Positions 1-5,740 of a stretch of 5,811 bases of DNA are shown one piece after another. Every line of letters begins with the position of its first letter. Positions within the stretch are counted from its first letter, which is position 1. The position numbers and the translations under genes were made by a program. The DNA is taken from NCBI GenBank assembly GCA_902464115.1, contig CABQIF010000123.1:1-5811 (forward strand). Reading direction: 5' to 3'. The notes under the pieces are model-generated. The model was not told where the DNA came from and ran no database searches. It worked only from the letters and a program-made list of their open reading frames with translations. Origin of the DNA: an uncultured Ruminococcus sp. (GTDB lineage Bacteria; Bacillota; Clostridia; Oscillospirales; Ruminococcaceae).

Positions 1-28
1 CTAATATTATAAACTTTTTTGAAAAATC

Positions 29-57
29 ATTGAATTTGCAGCAAAATCCCTTGTCAA
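29..57 (-). promoter_or_regulatory. Possible leftward promoter overlapping the rightward one
   Basis: On the minus strand a perfect -35 box TTGACA (57-52) is followed after 17 bp by TTCAAT (34-29), which matches 4 of 6 positions of the -10 consensus. The -35 boxes of both promoters lie in the same near-palindrome TTGTCAA (51-57), so polymerase could bind only one at a time. It would drive a gene beyond the left edge. The -10 box is weak and the shared palindrome alone could produce the -35 match, so confidence is low. Confidence 0.3.
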
Positions 58-79
58 CGGCGGGATTCTGTGCTACAAT
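51..79 (+). promoter_or_regulatory. Strong sigma-A-type promoter, rightward
   Basis: A -35 box TTGTCA (51-56) is separated by exactly 17 bp from a -10 box TACAAT (74-79), which is preceded by TG at 71-72 (extended -10). This is the best promoter match in the window, and a start near 86 is expected. No rightward gene starts within the next 500 bp: the transcript would run antisense to the leftward membrane gene (505-107) and could continue to malQ at 619. Arms AATCCC (45-50) and GGGATT (62-67) form an inverted repeat around the -35 box and could be an operator. The promoter is read directly from sequence; its target is inference. Confidence 0.7.
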
Positions 80-102
80 ACTTTTATACCATTCCGGTTT
101 CC

Positions 103-122
103 ACGATTACTGAAATCGTTTT
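103..122 (+). other. Small hairpin followed by T4
   Basis: ACGATT (103-108) and AATCGT (114-119) form a 6-bp stem with a 5-nt loop, followed by TTTT at 119-122. It overlaps the stop codon (109-107) of the leftward gene and the cre-like site. On the plus strand it could be a weak terminator or pause for transcripts from the 51-79 promoter; the stem is AT-rich and the T-run short, so efficient termination is doubtful. Confidence 0.3.
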
Positions 123-505
123 CGTACGACTTCACAAATCCCAAGTGCCGGAATACAAACCAAAAACCAAAGGACAGAAAACGGCAGACAGATCTGCCCA
201 TATACATTCCATGGCATTTCTCGATAACTCCAGACATGCCACTGCAAGACCAGATTATCCAACACACCAACCACCATTTCCAGTGCGGTAATGATAAACG
301 CCCCCGACAACGCCTGCAACAACAGCGTATGCCGTGGAGCTGTGCCATGCAGCCGATACAGCAGCATGCCCACGATTCCGCCCAGCAGCGTCATCGTCCA
401 ATGGGTATATCCTCTTGCAGCAATCTCCAACAAACTATAGATAAAACAACCCAGCAAAAACATGATTCCATATTCATAGGCATGGATCTTTTGCGGTGCA
501 GTCAT
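107..505 (-). CDS. Four-helix membrane protein, putative ABC-transporter permease-like (PF06541-type)
   Basis: This 132-residue protein is almost entirely hydrophobic, with four likely membrane helices at about 13-31, 36-53, 60-87 and 100-127. Conserved-looking features include E27 in the first helix, RGYTHW (31-36) between helices 1 and 2, an ALE motif (74-76), and GQICLPFSVLWF (103-114) in the last helix. These resemble the short clostridial proteins annotated as putative ABC transporter permeases (PF06541, CmpB-like). That name rests on weak homology, and no ATPase or other transport partner is nearby. The start is fixed by a perfect AAAGGAGG ribosome site (524-517), 11 nt before ATG. The tail VRKRFQ is basic, suggesting a cytoplasmic C terminus. 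The gene is divergent from malQ, and its 3' end overlaps a cre-like site facing an opposing promoter. Family assignment is from remembered motifs; transport function is not shown. Confidence 0.75.
   Translation of the reverse strand: MTAPQKIHAYEYGIMFLLGCFIYSLLEIAARGYTHWTMTLLGGIVGMLLYRLHGTAPRHTLLLQALSGAFIITALEMVVGVLDNLVLQWHVWSYREMPWNVYGQICLPFSVLWFLVCIPALGICEVVRKRFQ
111..124. promoter_or_regulatory. cre-like catabolite control site (CcpA type)
   Basis: The 14-mer TGAAATCGTTTTCG matches the cre consensus TGWAANCGNTNWCA at 13 of 14 positions; only the final A is G. It lies about 25 bp downstream of the predicted start of the 51-79 promoter, a position where bound CcpA would block elongation. It also codes for the last residues of the leftward membrane protein, so a chance match cannot be excluded. 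CcpA-HPr(Ser-P) repression of carbohydrate genes is established for Bacillota; action here is inference. Confidence 0.4.
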
Positions 506-567
506 CGCTGTTCCAGCCTCCTTTCCATGATTTTTTCTGGATCTCTACCACATCCTGTCCCTTAGTA

Positions 568-595
568 TTGACCATGCAACCTTATGGTATACGAT
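568..595 (+). promoter_or_regulatory. Candidate malQ-glgP promoter
   Basis: TTGACC (568-573) is followed after 16 bp by TACGAT (590-595), matching 5 of 6 and 4 of 6 consensus positions. The start would fall near 602, leaving a leader of under 20 nt in which the ribosome site is almost the first element. The overlapping TATACG (588-593), preceded by TG, is an alternative -10. The match is moderate and no competing proximal promoter was found. Confidence 0.4.
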
Positions 596-605
596 ATAGA
601 AAGAA

Positions 606-609
606 AGGA
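606..609 (+). promoter_or_regulatory. malQ ribosome binding site (decides the start)
   Basis: AGGA, within an A/G-rich run at 599-610, lies 9 nt before the ATG at 619. The frame stays open upstream to an ATG at 496, but the 41 extra residues lack GH77 similarity, cover the divergent promoter region and overlap the start of the leftward gene. The family N terminus begins at 619 (MRRSGILMHISSLPS), so 619 is the start. Confidence 0.75.
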
Positions 610-618
610 ATTTTATCC

Positions 619-2145
619 ATGAGAAGAAGTGGCATTTTAATGCACATCTCCAGCCTGCCCTCTCGCTACGGCATCGGCAAACTGGGTGCATCCGCTTATC
701 AATTTGCGGACTTTCTGAAAAAAAGCGGTGTTTCTGTCTGGCAGATTCTTCCGCTCTCTCCGACTAGCTACGGCGATTCTCCGTACCAGTCTTTTTCCGC
801 TTATGCCGGAAATCCATATTTCATCGACTTTGAACAGCTTGAAGAACAAGGTCTGCTTAAACACACCGATTACGCAGATGCCAACTGGGGCAGCCCGAAC
901 AAAGTAGACTACGAACGCCTCTATCAGATGTGCTTTCCGATTCTGAAAAAGGCATTTCAGGCATTCGACCGCACAAATCCGGATTATGTTGCATTCTGTG
1001 AAAAGCATCGTGTCTGGCTGCCGGATTATGCCCTGTTTATGGCACTGAAATTTGCCCATAATGGAAAGGCATGGACAGAATGGGAACCGGAACTGGCAAT
1101 GCGGAATGCAGAATCCCTGCAAAAGGCTCGCTCGAAATATGTCGAAGACGTGCAGTTCTTCCAGGTCATTCAGTACTGGTTCTATTCGCAGTGGGATAAG
1201 CTGAAAACATACTGCAACGAAAATGGCATTTCTCTCATCGGTGATATGCCAATCTATGTTTCCTATGACAGCGTAGAAGTCTGGGCACAGCCGGAACTGT
1301 TTGAGCTCGACGAACAGCACCGCCCGATCGCCGTTGCAGGTTGTCCGCCGGATGTCTTTTCTCCAACGGGTCAGCTCTGGGGCAATCCGCTCTATGATTG
1401 GGATTACCACAAGAAAACCGGATATGCATGGTGGATTCAGCGGCTGGCATTTGCAACCTCTATTTATGACACCGTTCGGATCGACCACTTCCGTGGATTT
1501 GAAAGCTATTACAGCATTCCTTACGGCAACCCAACTGCCGAAATCGGCGAATGGAGAAAAGGCCCAAATACGGCTCTGTTTGAAGCTGCACAAGTTGCAC
1601 TGGGCGACCTCTCTATCATTGCAGAAGACCTCGGCTTTATCACACCGGAAGTGCAAAAAATGCTCGATGCCTGCGGCTATCCGGGCATGAAAGTTACCCA
1701 GTTTGCATTCAGCGATGGGGCAAAGAACACCTACTTGCCGCAGAACTACAAGACCACAAACTGTGTTGCTTATACGGGCACGCACGATAATATGACGCTG
1801 AATGGTTGGGTTTATGGAGCAAGCGACAAGGAAATCAGCTTCGCAAAACGCTATTTACGGGTCAGAGATCGCAAAGACCTGCCGGAATCCATGCTTCGCA
1901 TCACTTGGGGCAGCGTGGCAGACCTTGCCATCGGTCAGGTGCAGGATTTCTTGCAAGAACCGGCAAACGCTCGGATGAATACGCCGTCAACTGCGTTTGG
2001 CAACTGGCAGTATCGCACCACTGCCAAGCAGTTCAACCACAAGCTCTCCAAGAAAATTTATCAGTTAAACGCATTGTATAACCGCCTGCCGGAAGAAGAT
2101 TCCGCAGCCGAAACCGATACCAAAGAAATCGAACAGGAGGACTGA
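619..2145 (+). CDS. malQ: 4-alpha-glucanotransferase (amylomaltase), GH77
   Basis: The cytoplasmic enzyme transfers alpha-1,4-glucan segments between maltodextrins, releasing glucose and making longer chains that phosphorylase can attack. The product is 508 residues, the usual length for bacterial amylomaltase (about 500). The N terminus has the family motif HISSLPSRYGIGKLG, then WQILPLSPTSYGDSPYQSFSA and GNPYFIDFE. Catalytic residues are all present: nucleophile D289 in RIDHFRGFE, acid/base E336 in IAEDLGFIT, and D390 in GTHDN; their spacing matches the Thermus enzyme (D293, E340, D395). The last ~20 residues form an acidic tail (EEDSAAETDTKEIEQED) that may be dispensable and also encodes the next gene's ribosome site. 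The phosphorylase gene follows after 5 bp, so the two are almost surely co-transcribed. Identity is firm. The in vivo substrate (imported maltodextrin or stored glycogen) is not settled, because no transporter or glycogen synthesis gene is in view. Confidence 0.97.
   Translation: MRRSGILMHISSLPSRYGIGKLGASAYQFADFLKKSGVSVWQILPLSPTSYGDSPYQSFSAYAGNPYFIDFEQLEEQGLLKHTDYADANWGSPNKVDYERLYQMCFPILKKAFQAFDRTNPDYVAFCEKHRVWLPDYALFMALKFAHNGKAWTEWEPELAMRNAESLQKARSKYVEDVQFFQVIQYWFYSQWDKLKTYCNENGISLIGDMPIYVSYDSVEVWAQPELFELDEQHRPIAVAGCPPDVFSPTGQLWGNPLYDWDYHKKTGYAWWIQRLAFATSIYDTVRIDHFRGFESYYSIPYGNPTAEIGEWRKGPNTALFEAAQVALGDLSIIAEDLGFITPEVQKMLDACGYPGMKVTQFAFSDGAKNTYLPQNYKTTNCVAYTGTHDNMTLNGWVYGASDKEISFAKRYLRVRDRKDLPESMLRITWGSVADLAIGQVQDFLQEPANARMNTPSTAFGNWQYRTTAKQFNHKLSKKIYQLNALYNRLPEEDSAAETDTKEIEQED
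2135..2140 (+). promoter_or_regulatory. glgP ribosome binding site inside the malQ 3' end
   Basis: A perfect AGGAGG overlaps the last sense codons of malQ (Q-E-D) and lies 10 nt before the phosphorylase ATG at 2151. The malQ stop (2143-2145) falls between the site and the new start, so ribosomes finishing malQ cover the site; translational coupling is likely. Confidence 0.85.
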
Positions 2146-2150
2146 ACCCC

Positions 2151-4508
2151 ATGCAGAAAGATCAACTGAAAGAACAACTGACACAGGCACTCGCTGGTAT
2201 TGCTCCGAAGGATGCCACCCCACAGCAGCTGCATCAGGCAATCGGTGATGTCGTGATGCACAACATCGCAGAAAACTGGAACAAGAGCACACAGGCTCAT
2301 GAAACCAACCGCCATGCTTGCTATTTTTCCATGGAATTTCTGGTTGGACGGGCAGTCTTTAACAACCTGCTCTGTCTGGGCTGCTACAAAGAAGTGGAAA
2401 CTGCTTTGCAGGAAATGGGGGCTTCGCTCGCTTCCCTCGAAGAAATCGAAGACGCTGCCCTCGGAAACGGCGGTCTGGGACGGCTGGCTGCCTGCTTCCT
2501 CGACAGTGCTGCAACTTTGGATCTGCCGCTGGACGGCTATGGCATTCGCTACAAGTACGGTCTGTTCAAGCAGTCGATTGTAGACGGCTTCCAGAAAGAA
2601 GAACCGGACAACTGGATGCAGTACGGCGATGCATGGTCTGTTCGCTGCGAAAAGGATGCTGTTCTGGTACACTTTAACGGTCAGACCGTCAAGGCTGTTC
2701 CGTATGACATGCCAGTCATCGGCTGCAAAACCAAGCACATTGGCACACTGCGGCTCTGGCAGGCTGAACCCGTTCAGACATTTGACTTTGACCTGTTCAA
2801 CCAGCAGAAATATCTCGAAGCTGCTGCGGAAACAGTTTATGCAGAGGATATTTCTCGGGTTCTCTATCCGAACGATGATACTTGGGACGGCAAGAAACTG
2901 CGGTTAAAGCAGCAGTATTTCTTCTGTGCCGCTTCCCTGTCTGATATTCTGAAAAAGCACAAGGCAACCTATGGCACACTGGACAACTTAGCCGATCAGC
3001 TGGCTGTTCAGCTGAACGACACTCATCCGGTCATCTCCATTCCGGAACTGATTCGCCTGCTGATGCTGGACGACAGCAAGCGGACATTTGCTGATGCATT
3101 CGCCATTGCACAGAAGGTCTTCCGTTACACCAACCACACAGTTATGCCGGAAGCCCTCGAAAAGTGGGATTGCCATCTGGTAGAAGAACTGCTGCCGGAA
3201 CTCTATCCGATTATTGTACAAATCAACGAAGCCATGCTGACCGAACTCTATCAGAAAAATGTTCCGCTGGAACAGATTGCAAAGATGAAGATTATTCAGA
3301 ACGGCATGGTGCATATGGCACACTTAGCAGTTTATGCATCCTCTTATACCAATGGAGTTGCTGCCATCCACACCCAGATTCTGAAAGATACGGTTCTGGC
3401 AGACTGGTACAAGGTATGGCCGGAACGCTTCCTGAACGAAACCAACGGCATTACGCAGCGACGTTGGCTGGCACTCTGCAATCAGGAACTGTCTGGACTG
3501 CTCACAGAACTGGCTGGCTCTGATGCCTGGATGACCGACCTCAAGCAGCTGAAAACACTGGAATCCAAGGGAACACCGGATGTTCTGGAACAGTTCTGCT
3601 CCATCAAGCAGACCAAAAAGCAGCAGCTGGCGGATTTCATCGCTGCAAAGGAAGGCGTTACCATCGACCCGAACAGCATCTTTGATATTCAGATCAAGCG
3701 GTTACACGAATACAAGCGGCAGCTGCTGAATGCATTCTCTATCCTGTATCTCTATGAGGGCATCAAGGACGGCAGCATTCAGAACTTCACACCAACTACA
3801 TTCCTGTTCGGTGCAAAGTCTGCTCCGGGCTATCGCCGTGCAAAGGCAATCATCAAGTTCATCAATGAAGTTGGCAAGCTGATTGCCAATGACCCAGATG
3901 TGAACCAGCTGATCAAGGTTGTATTTGTTTCTAACTACAATGTATCCTATGCAGAAAAGCTGGTTGCTGCGGCTGATGTTTCTGAACAGATCTCTACTGC
4001 TGGTACAGAAGCATCCGGTACGGGTAACATGAAGCTGATGCTGAATGGTGCTGTAACGCTGGGCACTTATGACGGTGCAAATGTCGAAATCGTAGAAGAA
4101 GCTGGCGAGGATTGCAACTATATCTTTGGTGCAAAGGTCGAAGAACTGGAAACGATTCTCCCGAATTATGACAGCCGCAAGATTTTCTCTGAAAATCCGA
4201 AGATTCGCCGTGTTGTAGAACGCCTGATTGACGGTACACTCTCTGACGGCGGCAGCGGTGACTTCCGGGAACTGTATTATGCTCTGCTGGATGGTGCAAG
4301 CTGGCACGCTCCAGACCATTATTACTTGCTGGGCGATTTGGAAAGCTATGTGGCTGCAAAGCTGCGGTGCAATCAGGATTATCAGAACCGGATGGATTTC
4401 GCTGCAAAGCAGTGGAAGAACATCTGCAATGCAGGCAAGTTCAGCTCTGACAGAACCATTGCTGGTTATGCAAAGGACATCTGGCAGATTGACCCGATTA
4501 CGCTCTAA
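2151..4508 (+). CDS. glgP: Glycogen/starch/maltodextrin phosphorylase, GT35, PLP-dependent
   Basis: It phosphorolyses terminal alpha-1,4 bonds of glycogen or maltodextrin to glucose-1-phosphate in the cytoplasm. The protein has 785 residues, close to E. coli MalP (797) and GlgP (815). Family signatures in order: YFSMEFLVGR (58-67), GNGGLGR (105-111), active-site H292 in QLNDTHP, YTNHT (326-330), the phosphate-site stretch KRLHEYKRQ (516-524), and EASGTGNMK (620-628) with the PLP Schiff-base lysine K628. The R517-K628 spacing of 111 equals that between R569 and K680 in the rabbit enzyme. The N terminus is short and lacks the phosphorylation and AMP-control extension of animal enzymes, as usual in bacteria. 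The start is set by AGGAGG 10 nt upstream. It follows malQ by 5 bp: MalQ lengthens short dextrins and the phosphorylase shortens the products. The symbol malP would be equally fair, since sequence alone does not separate glycogen from maltodextrin preference. Confidence 0.97.
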   Translation: MQKDQLKEQLTQALAGIAPKDATPQQLHQAIGDVVMHNIAENWNKSTQAHETNRHACYFSMEFLVGRAVFNNLLCLGCYKEVETALQEMGASLASLEEIEDAALGNGGLGRLAACFLDSAATLDLPLDGYGIRYKYGLFKQSIVDGFQKEEPDNWMQYGDAWSVRCEKDAVLVHFNGQTVKAVPYDMPVIGCKTKHIGTLRLWQAEPVQTFDFDLFNQQKYLEAAAETVYAEDISRVLYPNDDTWDGKKLRLKQQYFFCAASLSDILKKHKATYGTLDNLADQLAVQLNDTHPVISIPELIRLLMLDDSKRTFADAFAIAQKVFRYTNHTVMPEALEKWDCHLVEELLPELYPIIVQINEAMLTELYQKNVPLEQIAKMKIIQNGMVHMAHLAVYASSYTNGVAAIHTQILKDTVLADWYKVWPERFLNETNGITQRRWLALCNQELSGLLTELAGSDAWMTDLKQLKTLESKGTPDVLEQFCSIKQTKKQQLADFIAAKEGVTIDPNSIFDIQIKRLHEYKRQLLNAFSILYLYEGIKDGSIQNFTPTTFLFGAKSAPGYRRAKAIIKFINEVGKLIANDPDVNQLIKVVFVSNYNVSYAEKLVAAADVSEQISTAGTEASGTGNMKLMLNGAVTLGTYDGANVEIVEEAGEDCNYIFGAKVEELETILPNYDSRKIFSENPKIRRVVERLIDGTLSDGGSGDFRELYYALLDGASWHAPDHYYLLGDLESYVAAKLRCNQDYQNRMDFAAKQWKNICNAGKFSSDRTIAGYAKDIWQIDPITL

Positions 4509-4537
4509 ACCACGAATTGTTTTTGAAACCATACAAC

Positions 4538-4576
4538 AAGCGGGAATGCTTCTCACAGCGTTCCCGTTTATTCTTC
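4538..4576 (+). terminator. Intrinsic terminator after glgP
   Basis: CGGGAATGC (4541-4549) pairs with GCGTTCCCG (4558-4566) in a 9-bp stem with one G-U pair and an 8-nt loop. AAG on the left can extend it against TTT on the right. A T-rich tail TTTATTCTTCT follows. It begins 29 bp after the glgP stop and suits rightward termination. Confidence 0.8.
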
Positions 4577-4606
4577 TCCGGATATATTAAAATTACACAA
4601 AACAAG

Positions 4607-4645
4607 AAAAAAAGCACCTCTCATTTTCAGAAAGGTGCTTTTTTT
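4607..4645. terminator. Bidirectional intrinsic terminator between convergent genes
   Basis: A perfect 13-bp stem joins A7-GCACCT (4607-4619) and AGGTGC-T7 (4633-4645) around a 13-nt loop. The T-run serves rightward transcripts from malQ-glgP, and the A-run becomes a U-run for leftward transcripts of the zinc-ribbon gene. Its right arm overlaps the leftward stop codon (4646-4644) by two bases, leaving no 3' spacer. Confidence 0.9.
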
Positions 4646-5429
4646 ATGCTTCCGGTAAGGTATCATGCCAGCCAATTTCCCCATCGGATTCATAGAGATA
4701 TTGCCCCGTGTCGCTGTCCTGTACATAGTATCCGTCCGGAATGCCCTCCTGATAGGTTTCTTCCAATGCAGTACAGAACAACTCCACTCTCCGCAACGTG
4801 GTAGCCTGTTCCACTTCACATGCTGCATTCACCTGAGCGAAAATCTCTGTAATCCGGTTGTAATCGGGTGCATTGGTATAATATAACTGTGCTGCCCCGT
4901 AGGTTAGAAAATAGTCGTGAGAATTGTATGTTTGCCCCGGTTCTGGTTCAGTCAAATCTAAGTAGAGAAATACCCCGTCTGTTGCATCGGGGAATTGCTC
5001 TGTAAAGTCTGCAATCGCCTGTTCTCGTGCGGTGTCATCGTCTGGAATTGGCTCATCTGAAAGCTGAACGCCAACTGGCATTTGAATCATCGTGCTGACT
5101 TCCTGTAAACGATTACAGAGGGCTTGTCGGTCTGCTTCGGAATCTATCACATCTTCTGACCAGAGTAGGGCTGCTGTTCCACCATTCCAGACTTGCGGAG
5201 CAGACAGAGCAGAAGATTCCGGTTCTGTTGGCTGCGGTGTATGCATCGCATACAGAGCAATGCCGATAATTAATAGGATGGGGAGCAGAATCAATGACAC
5301 CAACCAAAATCGAAACGGATGTTTCTGTGGAACGGTTGTTTCTGTGTGTAGTGCCGGCAATAATTGCCCACAGTTGTCACAATAAATAGATTTCGATTGC
5401 TGCTGTGCACCACAGTAAGGGCAAGTCAT
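4644..5429 (-). CDS. Zinc-ribbon, single-TM protein with extracytoplasmic TPM-like domain
   Basis: I do not recognise a named gene. The 261-residue product starts with a four-cysteine zinc ribbon (C3, C6 in CPYCG; C17, C20 in CDNCG), then one membrane helix at about 41-62, flanked on the N side by K36, H37 and R40, which predicts a cytoplasmic ribbon and an outside C-terminal part. A Pro/Glu/Ser-rich linker (63-79) leads to a domain at about 85-228 whose pattern (LQEVSTMIQMPVGVQL, DGVFLYLDL at 151-159, TYGAAQLYY) recalls TPM/PF04536 domains; this is a weak resemblance. The last ~30 residues are rich in Tyr, Asp and Gly (233-255) and may form a small beta unit. The start at 5429 has AAGGAG 8 nt upstream; an in-frame ATG at 5549 would add 40 residues encoded by an intergenic repeat and is rejected. 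The gene appears monocistronic and converges on glgP. No clear promoter was found. Confidence 0.85.
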   Translation of the reverse strand: MTCPYCGAQQQSKSIYCDNCGQLLPALHTETTVPQKHPFRFWLVSLILLPILLIIGIALYAMHTPQPTEPESSALSAPQVWNGGTAALLWSEDVIDSEADRQALCNRLQEVSTMIQMPVGVQLSDEPIPDDDTAREQAIADFTEQFPDATDGVFLYLDLTEPEPGQTYNSHDYFLTYGAAQLYYTNAPDYNRITEIFAQVNAACEVEQATTLRRVELFCTALEETYQEGIPDGYYVQDSDTGQYLYESDGEIGWHDTLPEA

Positions 5430-5437
5430 GCGAAACA

Positions 5438-5443
5438 CTCCTT
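5438..5443 (-). promoter_or_regulatory. Ribosome binding site of the zinc-ribbon gene (decides the start)
   Basis: On the minus strand AAGGAG, within an A-rich run, lies 8 nt before the ATG at 5429-5427. The next codons give MTCPYCG, the expected N-terminal zinc ribbon, which settles the start against the upstream ATG at 5549. Confidence 0.85.
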
Positions 5444-5469
5444 TTTTGATGAAATAAGGCTGTAAGTAA

Positions 5470-5562
5470 CGAGCCGCAGGCAAATAAAAAGTTTTTTGAT
5501 CCAGCAATTTTTCAAAAATGCTGGCGAGGTGTGGGCGAGCAGCCCACATTTGCGGAGCAAAT
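5470..5562. repeat. Palindrome-rich intergenic repeat, copy 1
   Basis: Positions 5470-5541 recur at 5741-5811 with one substitution and a one-base indel in an A-run; the last 51 bases are identical. The copy holds three hairpins in a row: CCAGCA (5501-5506)/TGCTGG (5519-5524) with an A/T-rich interior, TGTGGGC (5530-5536)/GCCCACA (5542-5548), and ATTTGC (5548-5553)/GCAAAT (5557-5562). The sequence CAAATAAAA occurs at both its ends (5481-5489 and 5558-5566). No protein is encoded. It starts 40 bp upstream of the zinc-ribbon start codon. It looks like a dispersed REP/MITE-type element; the copy number in the genome is unknown. Confidence 0.8.
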
Positions 5563-5586
5563 AAAAACTACACAAGAAACGAGCAA

Positions 5587-5678
5587 CTGAAATCTAAAAA
5601 AATCGGAACGAATCGCAATTGCCTTTCAAATCAAGAGGTTGTAATGAGAGTATAAGATTTCAGGGGCAATTGCGATTC
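5587..5678. other. Two crossing perfect inverted repeats (candidate structured RNA)
   Basis: CTGAAATCT (5587-5595) is complementary to AGATTTCAG (5655-5663), and GAATCGCAATTGCC (5610-5623) to GGCAATTGCGATTC (5665-5678). The arms occur in the order a-b-a'-b', so the 9-bp and 14-bp helices either form a pseudoknot or exclude each other. Read leftward, the 14-bp helix is followed after 7 nt by T7 (5602-5596), giving a terminator-like shape, and the 9-bp partner lies in its loop. It could be a leader of the zinc-ribbon gene, the terminator of a gene beyond the right edge, or a mobile-element remnant. I recognise no known RNA family. Confidence 0.5.
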
Positions 5679-5682
5679 CCAA

Positions 5683-5734
5683 GGCAAGCTGGGGATGTGC
5701 CCCAGCCTTGCCGAACCGGATTCGGGTGGTTTTT
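5683..5734. other. GC-rich hairpin with a downstream T-run
   Basis: GGCAAGCTGGGG (5683-5694) pairs with CCCCAG (5700-5705) and CTTGCC (5707-5712), a 12-bp stem with one bulged C and loop ATGTG. A second small stem, CCGAA (5711-5715)/TTCGG (5721-5725), overlaps its base, and TTTTT follows at 5730-5734. The 17-nt gap to the T-run is long for a rightward terminator. It starts only 4 bp after the 14-bp inverted repeat and probably belongs to the same structured region. Confidence 0.5.
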
Positions 5735-5740
5735 CTAAGG

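Larger units (their letters stand above)
506..618. promoter_or_regulatory. Divergent intergenic region between the membrane gene and malQ
   Basis: This 113-bp gap holds the ribosome site of the leftward gene (524-517), a candidate malQ promoter and the malQ ribosome site. A dyad ACCAT (571-575) / ATGGT (584-588), with 8 bp between, sits between the candidate -35 and -10 boxes and could bind a repressor, but the arms are short. I found no cre match here and no clear promoter for the leftward gene. Confidence 0.5.

Noticed and set aside
70..291. Small rightward frame following the 51-79 promoter
   Set aside because: Its ATG overlaps the -10 box, there is no ribosome site, and the peptide looks like an antisense reading of the membrane gene.
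496..618. In-frame upstream extension of malQ from an ATG at 496
   Set aside because: The 41 extra residues have no GH77 character and overlap the start of the divergent gene; a ribosome site and the conserved N terminus are at 619.
637..1785. Long open frame on the minus strand inside malQ
   Set aside because: It is fully antisense to a gene with intact catalytic motifs, shows no recognisable domain and is Cys/Arg-rich as shadow frames tend to be.
3702..4556. Open frame on the minus strand within the 3' part of glgP
   Set aside because: It is a shadow of conserved phosphorylase codons, including the PLP-site region, and runs through the terminator hairpin at its start.
5430..5549. In-frame upstream extension of the zinc-ribbon protein from an ATG at 5549
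   Set aside because: It is encoded by the intergenic repeat, and the proper ribosome site and the CPYCG start are at 5443-5427.
5683..5712. tRNA or known small RNA at the GC-rich hairpin
   Set aside because: There is no cloverleaf, no CCA end, no T-loop sequence, and no motif of SRP RNA, 6S, tmRNA or T-box that I can recognise.
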